A stretch of 5,517 nt of DNA from an uncultured Ruminococcus sp. (GTDB taxonomy: Bacteria > Bacillota > Clostridia > Oscillospirales > Acutalibacteraceae): positions 1 through 5,517 of the forward strand of contig CADCOZ010000169.1 of NCBI GenBank assembly GCA_902803125.1. The letters are read 5' to 3'. Shown piece by piece: positions 1 through 5,517 of this stretch. Below the pieces are notes generated by a model. It saw only the letters and a program-made list of their open reading frames with translations. It was not told the origin of the DNA and did no database searches. Positions within the stretch are counted from its first letter, which is position 1. Each line of letters opens with the position of its first letter. The position numbers and the translations under genes are program-made.

Positions 1-80
1 ACGTTTCGAAAACGGAACGTGCAATTTGGGTGGTAACACGGATTCTTTCGTCCCAAACGAAAGGATCCCTTTCTTTTTGC
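1..80 (+). promoter_or_regulatory. T-box riboswitch (3' portion) controlling alaS, predicted tRNA-Ala sensor
   Basis: This is the downstream end of a T-box leader, which senses uncharged tRNA by pairing with its anticodon and its NCCA end. Seen: the T-box-like stretch TGGGTGGTAACACGG at 27-41. A candidate stem III is a hairpin, 1-8 pairing with 13-20 around an AAAA loop. The antiterminator pairs TTTGGG (25-30) with CCCAAA (52-57) and ACG (38-40) with CGT (49-51), leaving the seven-base bulge TGGTAAC (31-37). The bulge reads UGGU, which would pair with ACCA; tRNA-Ala normally carries discriminator A73, so this fits alaS downstream. The competing terminator hairpin is listed separately. Stem I with its specifier codon, expected to be a GCN alanine codon, lies before the window, so specificity is inferred from the bulge and the gene. 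The bulge departs from the usual UGGNACC by an A in place of the first C. Confidence 0.93.
41..78 (+). terminator. Regulated intrinsic terminator of the alaS T-box leader
   Basis: GATTCTTTCGT (41-51) pairs with ACGAAAGGATC (57-67) in an 11-bp stem with one G-T pair and a five-base loop CCCAA, followed by a T-rich tail (70-78, interrupted by one C). Bases 49-51 and 52-57 are shared with the antiterminator, so the two folds exclude each other. Uncharged tRNA-Ala is expected to favour the antiterminator and allow read-through into alaS. Confidence 0.9.
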
Positions 81-114
81 GGCAAAATATCAGGAAGGAA
101 AAGGTGAAAACGGT

Positions 115-2745
115 ATGAAATGGACAGGATTAAATGAATTAAGAGAAAAGTATTTGTCGTTTTTTGAGTCGAAGGGACATCTTCGGCTGCCGAGCTTTCC
201 GCTCATTCCCAACGGCGACAACAGCCTTTTGCTGATCAACTCCGGCATGGCACCGATGAAGAAGTACTTCACCGGTGAGGTAACACCGCCCCGCAAGCGT
301 GTGACCACCTGCCAGAAGTGTATCCGTACACCGGATATTGAACGTGTCGGTATCACAGCACGGCACGGTACATTCTTTGAAATGTTGGGCAATTTCTCGT
401 TCGGGGATTACTTTAAGCATGAAGCAACCGCATGGTCATGGGAGTTTTTCACAAAAGTATTGGAAATGCCATCGGAAAAGATTTATATTTCGGTCTATCA
501 GGACGATGACGAAACCTATGATATCTGGACAAAGGAAGTTGGTGTAGACCCAAGTCATTTGGTACGGCTGGGCAAGGAAGATAATTTCTGGGAACATGGG
601 GAAGGTCCCTGCGGTCCCTGCACCGAAATCTATTTCGACAGAGGAGAAAAATACGGCTGCGGCAAGCCGACCTGCGGGGTAGGCTGTGACTGTGACCGCT
701 ATGTGGAAGTCTGGAACAATGTGTTTTCGCAGTTTGTCAGCGACGGCAAGGGTCACTATGACCTGATGGATCACCCGAATATCGACACGGGCATGGGTCT
801 GGAGCGGTTAGCGTGTGTGATGCAGGGCGTTGACAACCTGTTTTTGGTGGATACGGTGCAGAACATCATGAAGAAGATTTCCGAACTGGTGGGGGTACAG
901 TACGGCGAGGACGAGAAATCGGATATCTCCCTGCGTGTTATCACCGACCATATCAGAAGCACCACGTTTATGATTGGTGACGGTGTCATGCCGTCCAATA
1001 ATGGCCGCGGCTATGTACTCAGACGACTGCTCCGCCGTGCGGCTCGTCATGGCCGTCTGTTAGGCGTGACGGACAGCTTCCTGTATAAAGTCGTGGATAC
1101 GGTCATTCAGGAAAACCCGACGTATCCCGAACTGTCGGAAAAGCGTGACCTGATTGTTAAGATCATCAAGAATGAAGAAGAGAGCTTCGGCAGAACGCTG
1201 AATCAGGGCTTTGCACTGCTGGAGGATATCATGAATAAGGCAGAGGTGAACCGCATTTCGGGCGAGGAAGCCTTCAAGCTGAATGATACCTTCGGCCTGC
1301 CGATTGATTTGATCAGCGAAGTAGCGGCCGAGAAGGGTTTTACCGTGGATATGGACGGCTATCAGGCCTTGCTGCAAGAGCAGAAAATCAGAGCCAAGAA
1401 TGCTCGCAAGAATGCCGGTGCCGATGCGTGGCTGAGTGACAGTGTGGATTTCGGCGGCATTGACAAGACGGTGTTTGTCGGTTATGAAACCCTGTCGGCT
1501 GAAGCCAAATTGATGGCGATTGTATCGGACGGTGAATTGGTGACCTTTGGCGGCACAGGTGATGAAGTAGCCGTGGTGCTGGATACGACCCCGTTCTATG
1601 CCGAAAGCGGCGGACAGGTCGGGGATACCGGTGTCATCAAAACGGATACGGCGGTGCTGACCGTATTGGATACCAAGAAAGACCACAACGGCATTTATAT
1701 GCATATCTGCCGCATTACGGAAGGTACCATTGAAGTGGGGCAGACCGTGCAGGCTTCTGTCGATGTCAACACCCGTCAAGCCACCATGCGGAACCATACC
1801 GCCGCCCATTTATTGCAGGCGGCTTTGCGGAAAGTGCTGGGTACCCATGTGGAACAGGCAGGTCAGTTAGTGGACAGCGAAAAACTGCGGTTCGACTTTA
1901 CCCATTTTTCTGCCCTGACAGCTGACGAACTGCATCAGATTGAAACACTGGTCAACGAGCAGATTTTTGCCGCTGTGCCGGTGGCAACCAAAGAAATGCC
2001 GATTGATGAAGCCAAGAAAATAGGTGCGATGGCACTGTTCGGGGAGAAATACGGCGATATTGTTCGTGTGGTCATGATTGACGAGTTCTCTAAGGAGTTC
2101 TGCGGCGGTACGCATATTGACAACACATCGAAAATCGGTTTGTTCCGTATCCGCAGTGAAGGTTCGGTAGCGTCCGGTGTCAGACGTATTGAAGCCGTGA
2201 CCGGTCAGGGTGTGCTGACAATGCTGAATGAATACACTGCCATCATGACCGAGGCGATGACTTCTCTGAAGGTGACCAATATAGCGAATTTGGTGCCGGC
2301 CTGCAAGAGTACAGCGGCTGAACTGAAGGAAAAAGACCGTGAGATTGAAAAGCTGACCGCCAAGATTTCGGCTCTGTCGCTGGATAATCTGTTTGCGGTT
2401 TCCACACTGGAAAAGGGTGTTCGCATTATTAAAGGTAAGTTCGACGGCACCAATGCCGCCATGCTCAAAACCATGGGTGACCGTCTGCTCGATGGGGCGC
2501 CCAAAGGTGTTTCGGTGCTGTTCGGTATTGACGGTGATAAGGCGAATTTGGCGGTTATCTGCGGTAAAGAAGCACAGGCCAAGGGACTTCACGCCGGTAA
2601 GCTCATCAAGAAGATTGCCGCTCTGGTAGACGGAAAAGGCGGCGGCAAGCCGGAAAGAGCCATGGCGGGTGTCGGGTCTGTTGATAAGATTGATGCCGCT
2701 CTGCAGCAGGTGTCCGACCTGATTCTGGCTGAAGTGCAGGAGTAA
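115..2745 (+). CDS. alaS: Alanyl-tRNA synthetase (alanine--tRNA ligase), complete
   Basis: Cytoplasmic class II synthetase that charges tRNA-Ala with alanine using ATP and hydrolyses mischarged Ser- and Gly-tRNA-Ala. At 876 residues it has the normal bacterial length. Domains in order: class II catalytic core (about 1-240) with motif 2 at R83-HGTFFEMLGNF-F94, the EGPCGPCTE loop at 163-171 and motif 3 GMGLERL at 226-232; helical tRNA-recognition domain (about 241-455); editing domain with zinc ligands in H561-TAA-H565 and C663-GGT-H667; a predicted coiled coil (about 728-760); and the C-Ala/DHHA1 domain with a GKGGGKP segment at 840-846. A cysteine-rich insert (C182, C187, C191, C193) precedes DRYVEVWN, a variant I associate with clostridial enzymes. 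The ATG at 115 follows AAGGTG (101-106) by 8 bases and begins the conserved N-terminus. Nothing is missing or frameshifted. It is regulated by the T-box just upstream and ends 51 bases before a terminator stem. Confidence 0.99.
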   Translation: MKWTGLNELREKYLSFFESKGHLRLPSFPLIPNGDNSLLLINSGMAPMKKYFTGEVTPPRKRVTTCQKCIRTPDIERVGITARHGTFFEMLGNFSFGDYFKHEATAWSWEFFTKVLEMPSEKIYISVYQDDDETYDIWTKEVGVDPSHLVRLGKEDNFWEHGEGPCGPCTEIYFDRGEKYGCGKPTCGVGCDCDRYVEVWNNVFSQFVSDGKGHYDLMDHPNIDTGMGLERLACVMQGVDNLFLVDTVQNIMKKISELVGVQYGEDEKSDISLRVITDHIRSTTFMIGDGVMPSNNGRGYVLRRLLRRAARHGRLLGVTDSFLYKVVDTVIQENPTYPELSEKRDLIVKIIKNEEESFGRTLNQGFALLEDIMNKAEVNRISGEEAFKLNDTFGLPIDLISEVAAEKGFTVDMDGYQALLQEQKIRAKNARKNAGADAWLSDSVDFGGIDKTVFVGYETLSAEAKLMAIVSDGELVTFGGTGDEVAVVLDTTPFYAESGGQVGDTGVIKTDTAVLTVLDTKKDHNGIYMHICRITEGTIEVGQTVQASVDVNTRQATMRNHTAAHLLQAALRKVLGTHVEQAGQLVDSEKLRFDFTHFSALTADELHQIETLVNEQIFAAVPVATKEMPIDEAKKIGAMALFGEKYGDIVRVVMIDEFSKEFCGGTHIDNTSKIGLFRIRSEGSVASGVRRIEAVTGQGVLTMLNEYTAIMTEAMTSLKVTNIANLVPACKSTAAELKEKDREIEKLTAKISALSLDNLFAVSTLEKGVRIIKGKFDGTNAAMLKTMGDRLLDGAPKGVSVLFGIDGDKANLAVICGKEAQAKGLHAGKLIKKIAALVDGKGGGKPERAMAGVGSVDKIDAALQQVSDLILAEVQE

Positions 2746-2796
2746 ACTCTCTGCGTTTCCTACAAAGATTTGCCCAAAAATAAATAGGTTCTGTCA

Positions 2797-2842
2797 GCAT
2801 CTGTCAATTCCTGCGGAAAAGGGTTGACAGATGCCTCTTTTT
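2797..2842 (+). terminator. Intrinsic terminator after alaS
   Basis: GCATCTGTCAA (2797-2807) pairs perfectly with TTGACAGATGC (2824-2834), an 11-bp stem. A small inner hairpin, TTCC (2808-2811) with GGAA (2815-2818), may form in the loop. The stem is followed by CTCTTTTT (2835-2842). Position and orientation fit termination of alaS transcription. The second stem arm also contains TTGACA, discussed under the candidate promoter. Confidence 0.88.
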
Positions 2843-2861
2843 GTGCTAAATATATGATAAT
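2824..2861 (+). promoter_or_regulatory. Weak candidate promoter region for the secreted-protein gene
   Basis: A consensus -35 hexamer TTGACA (2824-2829) lies in the second arm of the alaS terminator. At 17-base spacing the -10 position reads only TAAATA (2847-2852). Better -10 hexamers, TATGAT (2853-2858) and GATAAT (2856-2861), are too far from TTGACA for a standard sigma-A promoter. An alternative nearer the gene is TTGATC (2897-2902) with TATCAA (2921-2926) at 18 bases. A promoter somewhere in 2824-2930 is expected because alaS has its own terminator, but I cannot place it firmly. Confidence 0.3.
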
Positions 2862-2955
2862 AGCGTTCTGCGTTTGTTGAATACGACAAAATGCTGTTGA
2901 TCAAAAAGAAATCAATCATGTATCAATCAAGATATACCGGTAGGAGGGTGAGTAC

Positions 2956-4284
2956 ATGAAACGTATGCTTTTGAGAGGGTTGGCCATCATCATGACGGTT
3001 TTATTGGTTGCGATGGGATTGTCTGTGACAGTCAAAGCGGAGTCTGTAGTCGATCGGCTGATAGCTGAATTAAAAGAGTCCATGAAAGAGGCGGTCAATG
3101 CCTCATACCTGAGTGCGGAAAAAATCATGATCGGTGACAGCATCACCATGGTGGCGCAGGCCGAAGGCGTGAATCCCAATAAGTGTGAGTACGGTTTTTA
3201 TGTGCGTGTAAAGGGTCTTTTCTGGATGACCCTGCAAAAGTACAGTCCGGAAACGGTTGTAGTCTGGACACCGGATGCTGTGGCAGATTATGAGGTTTGC
3301 ATCAAGGTAAAGCACAATGCGAAAATCACCAAGAAGTATTTTGACGTTCGTGTCACACAGCCGCTGAAGGAGCGTTCCTATGTCAGCACCTCGTACATAC
3401 AGCAGGGTGAGTTTGTCGATTTGACCGGTTTGGCGGAAGGCGGTTTCGGAGAGCTTTCCTATGGCTTTTTCTATAAACCGACCGATGAGGACAGCTGGAC
3501 AACCCTAAGCGATTACAGTACGGCCAGTAATCTCCGTTGGCGGCCGCTGAGAGCCGGTACTTATGATATCTGCATCAACGTGCTGGACGAAGACGGACAG
3601 CAGGAGAGCAAATGGGCATCCCTGACGGTAGCATCTCCCACCGCCAAAACGCCGGAAGTCTTTACGGTGACCGTGAAATCGCCGATTTCCTCACCCTATT
3701 TTTGGCAGTGCAGCATAGATGACGAGAATCTGATTAGCTATGAAGCAGTGGAGCAGGCGGTTATTGTTGAGGACTTAAAGACCTATGTTTTGCGGGAGTA
3801 TCGCTTCACAACGCTTTCCGCAGGACGGACAGCGGTTCGTCTGACCTATGATACCCACAGCGGACAGCAGTACACACTGGTCTATGACATTACGGTAGAC
3901 AAGAATCTGAACTACACGATAAATGCCTCAGAGGGCAATTATTTTGAAAAGGAGCCGATGCCGGCACCGGAGCAAATCACCGGCAGTTTTTCCATTCATA
4001 TGCCGGAAGATACGGCAGCATCCCGCTGGAAATGTGAGCTGAGCGACAATTTAGTGGTTGAAACGGACAGCACAGCCACCCGTTCCGGTACAGATGATGT
4101 CATTTCCTTCACCGTTCTGCGGGAAGGACACTTCACCGTGACCCTTCGCTGTACCTCCGGCTCTTCCACGACCGACAAATACCACCTCATTTATAACCTG
4201 TACGCCGACCCAACCCTAACCGTCACCCTCATCGACCGTGACGGCTACTACGAAGAAAACTCTTCATGGCCGGAAGTCCTCTGA
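2956..4284 (+). CDS. Secreted protein with four beta-rich domains in two tandem pairs (Ig-like/Y_Y_Y-like, then chagasin-like)
   Basis: No named gene is recognised. The 442-residue product begins with a signal peptide: basic KRMLLR, a hydrophobic core at about 8-24, and a likely signal peptidase I site after V26-K27-A28. There is no lipobox, C-terminal anchor or LPxTG motif, so release or loose surface association is inferred. After a charged helix-like segment (29-50) come two similar domains, about 53-133 and 144-225. They share a YGFY/YGFFY core (79-82, 169-173), matching W90/W181 and W104/W195, and the closing pattern Y-x-[VI]-C-I-x-V (112-118, 203-209), in the style of triple-tyrosine (Y_Y_Y) Ig-like modules. 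A second pair, about 234-333 and 343-435, shares W-x-C (250-252, 358-360), F-x3-L-x2-G (284-290, 385-391) and a Tyr-rich final strand. This layout resembles chagasin/I42 domains but lacks clear NPTTG, GxGG and RPW loops, so protease inhibition is doubtful. Strong Shine-Dalgarno AGGAGGG (2942-2948) lies 7 bases before the ATG. The last ~70 codons are unusually C-rich. Confidence 0.9.
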   Translation: MKRMLLRGLAIIMTVLLVAMGLSVTVKAESVVDRLIAELKESMKEAVNASYLSAEKIMIGDSITMVAQAEGVNPNKCEYGFYVRVKGLFWMTLQKYSPETVVVWTPDAVADYEVCIKVKHNAKITKKYFDVRVTQPLKERSYVSTSYIQQGEFVDLTGLAEGGFGELSYGFFYKPTDEDSWTTLSDYSTASNLRWRPLRAGTYDICINVLDEDGQQESKWASLTVASPTAKTPEVFTVTVKSPISSPYFWQCSIDDENLISYEAVEQAVIVEDLKTYVLREYRFTTLSAGRTAVRLTYDTHSGQQYTLVYDITVDKNLNYTINASEGNYFEKEPMPAPEQITGSFSIHMPEDTAASRWKCELSDNLVVETDSTATRSGTDDVISFTVLREGHFTVTLRCTSGSSTTDKYHLIYNLYADPTLTVTLIDRDGYYEENSSWPEVL

Positions 4285-4287
4285 ATG

Positions 4288-4460
4288 TTGGAGGGCTTTG
4301 GGTCTCGCCTGTCGGCTCGGTCAGGGCGCTTTGGCCTTGCGGCCAAGGTGTCCACAGGACACCCGCGCTCCCTCCAAACCTCCCACCAGGGGTTCTGCCC
4401 CTGGACTCCCTAAAGGGACTAACTTTGTGTCGCCCGCAAGCCTTTGAAAAGGCTTGAGCG
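4288..4460. repeat. GC-rich multi-hairpin intergenic repeat abutting the stop codon
   Basis: This non-coding block is packed with inverted repeats. The outer stem TTGGAGGG (4288-4295) with CCCTCCAA (4370-4377) encloses three hairpins: CGCCTG (4306-4311) with CAGGGCG (4322-4328, one bulged G); CTTTGGCC (4329-4336) with GGCCAAGG (4341-4348); and GGTGTCC (4347-4353) with GGACACC (4357-4363). The last two share bases 4347-4348. Downstream are CCAGGGG (4386-4392) with CCCCTGG (4398-4404), TCCC (4407-4410) with GGGA (4415-4418), and CAAGCCTTT (4437-4445) with AAAGGCTTG (4448-4456). I recognise the style from intergenic repeats of Ruminococcaceae/Oscillospiraceae genomes, but copy number cannot be seen here. 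No canonical T tract follows any hairpin; the final one is followed loosely by ACTTTT (4463-4468), so the block may also end transcripts of the secreted-protein gene. Confidence 0.75.
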
Positions 4461-4589
4461 AAACTTTTGTGTTGTTGTCTTTCAAGCTCTCGATGTGCAT
4501 CACCTTTATAGGCTCCCTCAGTCTTTGAACGGCAGGTTCATGATTAAAACACTGGGTCAGGTCAAAATCAGCGAATTTTGAAAGGGGGG
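4461..4589. other. Non-coding spacer between the two structured elements
   Basis: No forward gene is supported here. Seen are short inverted repeats: TGAAC (4526-4530) with GTTCA (4536-4540), five bases apart, and CAAAAT (4563-4568) with ATTTTG (4575-4580), six bases apart. A GGTCA direct repeat is also present (4555-4564). On the minus strand one frame stays open from 4602 to a stop at 4321-4323, which I do not call as a gene; see findings. The whole stretch may belong to the same repeat unit as its flanks, but this is an inference. Confidence 0.4.
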
Positions 4590-4649
4590 TTGGGGGAAAA
4601 CATTAAGTCCTGCGGGGTCACCCGCTCGCCAGAAAAAGTTTTCCCCCAA
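4590..4649. repeat. Perfect 12-bp inverted repeat with inner hairpin
   Basis: TTGGGGGAAAAC (4590-4601) is the exact reverse complement of GTTTTCCCCCAA (4638-4649). Between the arms, GCGGG (4612-4616) pairs with CCCGC (4621-4625) around a GTCA loop. It lies 42 bases upstream of the pckA -35 box. No T tract follows on either side, so it is not a standard intrinsic terminator. It could be the end of a repeat unit, a small non-autonomous element, or an RNA stem that insulates pckA from upstream transcription. Confidence 0.7.
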
Positions 4650-4691
4650 GTGGCTGTCCTTAGATAAGAGGTTTTCTCGAAGATGAAACTA

Positions 4692-4721
4692 TTGACAAAT
4701 ACGGGAGAACTATTGTAAAAT
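4692..4721 (+). promoter_or_regulatory. Sigma-A promoter of pckA
   Basis: The -35 box TTGACA (4692-4697) is a perfect consensus and the -10 box TAAAAT (4716-4721) matches five of six positions, with an 18-base spacer in an AT-rich setting. Transcription would begin near 4728, giving a leader of about 30 bases before the pckA start. I see no clear catabolite-responsive (cre) site in 4650-4757. Confidence 0.85.
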
Positions 4722-4757
4722 ATAGCTGTACTTTTATTAAAGAAAAGGGGAATAACT

Positions 4758-5517
4758 ATGGCAAAGATTGATGTTAGTCAGTATGGCATTACCGATGTGC
4801 AGGAGATTGTTTACAATCCCTCCTATGAACAGCTGTTCAAGGACGAAACAGACCCGTCCTTAGAAGGCTATGAAAAGGGTCAGGTCACAGAACTGGGTGC
4901 CGTTAATGTAATGACAGGTATTTATACCGGCCGTTCACCCAAGGACAAGTTCATTGTGATGGATGAAAAGTCCAAGGACACGGTTTGGTGGACAACTCCT
5001 GAATATCCCAACGACAACCACCCCGCTACACAGGAAGCATGGGAAGCCTGCAAAAAGCTGGCTCTTCAGCAGCTGTCCGGCAAGAAACTCTATGTAGTAG
5101 ACGCTTTCTGCGGTGCCAATAAGGACAGCCGCATGGCGGTTCGCTTCATTATGGAAGTCGCTTGGCAGGCACATTTTGTCGAGAATATGTTCATCAAGCC
5201 CACAGCGGAAGAAGAAGCGGCTTTCGAACCGGATTTCATCGTCTATACCGCTTCCAAGGCCAAGGTAGAGAACTATCAGGAACTGGGACTCCACTCTGAA
5301 ACAGCGGTACTCTTCAATGTTTCTTCCCGTGAGCAGGTTATCCTGAATACTTGGTACGGCGGCGAAATGAAAAAGGGTATGTTCTCGATGATCAACTACT
5401 TCCTGCCGCTGCAGGGTATGGCCTCCATGCACTGCTCCGCTAACACCGATATGAACGGTGAACACACCGCTATCTTCTTTGGTCTGTCCGGTACCGGCAA
5501 GACCACCCTGTCTACCG
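4758..5517 (+). CDS. pckA: Phosphoenolpyruvate carboxykinase (ATP), N-terminal part; runs off the window
   Basis: Cytoplasmic enzyme interconverting oxaloacetate plus ATP with PEP, CO2 and ADP. In gluconeogenic growth it makes PEP; in many anaerobes it runs in the carboxylating direction and yields ATP. Only 253 codons of an expected 530-540 are present, and the frame is open at the window end. Seen: R59-SPKDKF, equivalent to the substrate-binding Arg65 region of the E. coli enzyme; [11 protein letters not shown] at 200-210 with the paired lysines K205-K206; H225 in MHCSAN, matching the metal-binding histidine; and the kinase P-loop [11 protein letters not shown] at 242-252 with K248. These mark the ATP-dependent rather than the GTP-dependent family. 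The ATG at 4758 follows AAGGGG (4745-4750) by 7 bases and gives the usual N-terminus. The metal-binding Asp and adenine-binding regions lie beyond the window. Transcription comes from its own promoter. The identification is secure; only the missing C-terminal half is unverified. Confidence 0.97.
   Translation, partial: MAKIDVSQYGITDVQEIVYNPSYEQLFKDETDPSLEGYEKGQVTELGAVNVMTGIYTGRSPKDKFIVMDEKSKDTVWWTTPEYPNDNHPATQEAWEACKKLALQQLSGKKLYVVDAFCGANKDSRMAVRFIMEVAWQAHFVENMFIKPTAEEEAAFEPDFIVYTASKAKVENYQELGLHSETAVLFNVSSREQVILNTWYGGEMKKGMFSMINYFLPLQGMASMHCSANTDMNGEHTAIFFGLSGTGKTTLST

Noticed and set aside
1060..2592. Long minus-strand open frames (249 and 241 residues) across alaS
   Set aside because: They are antisense to a fully conserved alaS and have His-rich, low-plausibility composition typical of shadow frames.
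2956..3040. Lipoprotein signal peptide
   Set aside because: No cysteine follows the hydrophobic core; the site reads V-K-A followed by E, fitting signal peptidase I.
4238..4457. Two + strand frames of 63-69 residues overlapping the end of the secreted gene
   Set aside because: They translate the hairpin repeat, lack ribosome binding sites and have Pro/Gly/Leu-rich composition produced by the palindromes.
4288..4460. CRISPR array
   Set aside because: The repeats are inverted hairpins of differing sequence, not regularly spaced direct repeats with unique spacers.
4321..4503. Minus-strand 60-residue frame as a real gene
   Set aside because: Most of it is translated hairpin DNA; despite a possible Shine-Dalgarno I have no family evidence, so it is kept only as a finding.
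4590..4649. Intrinsic terminator
   Set aside because: The stem is strong but no T tract follows the second arm on either strand, and a 36-base interval separates the arms.
4698..4740. Catabolite-responsive (cre) element at the pckA promoter
   Set aside because: The TGTAAAATATAGCTGTA stretch lacks the central CG and the symmetry of a cre site.
4935..5465. Minus-strand 176-residue open frame
   Set aside because: It lies entirely antisense to the pckA reading frame, which carries clear family motifs; a shadow frame.

Overview
The window comes from a low-to-moderate GC member of the Firmicutes (Bacillota), most likely a gut clostridial lineage of the Oscillospiraceae/Ruminococcaceae type. Supporting signs are a T-box leader upstream of an aminoacyl-tRNA synthetase gene, strong GGAGG-type ribosome binding sites, intrinsic terminators with T tracts, an ATP-type PEP carboxykinase, and a GC-rich multi-hairpin intergenic repeat of a style I associate with that family. 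The family-level placement is an inference; no database search was possible.

Layout, all genes on the + strand. Positions 1-80 hold the 3' end of a T-box riboswitch: a candidate stem III, the T-box sequence with a UGGU bulge, and mutually exclusive antiterminator and terminator helices. It leads into alaS (115-2745), a complete 876-residue alanyl-tRNA synthetase with catalytic, tRNA-recognition, editing and C-Ala domains. An intrinsic terminator (2797-2842) closes the alaS unit. A second gene (2956-4284) encodes a 442-residue secreted protein with a signal peptide and four beta-rich domains arranged as two tandem pairs; the second pair resembles the chagasin (I42) fold without its inhibitory loop signatures. 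Positions 4285-4757 contain no convincing gene. They hold a dense array of hairpins directly abutting the preceding stop codon (4288-4460), a separate perfect 12-bp inverted repeat enclosing a smaller hairpin (4590-4649), and a near-consensus sigma-A promoter (4692-4721). That promoter drives pckA (4758 to beyond 5517), an ATP-dependent phosphoenolpyruvate carboxykinase cut by the window end just after its P-loop.

The three genes look like separate transcription units rather than an operon: alaS is tuned by tRNA-Ala charging, the secreted protein has its own leader and ribosome binding site, and pckA has its own promoter. No functional link between them is evident. The least ordinary material is the secreted two-plus-two domain protein and the structured repeat DNA behind it. 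I see no clear sign of a phage, CRISPR array, toxin-antitoxin pair or defence system.
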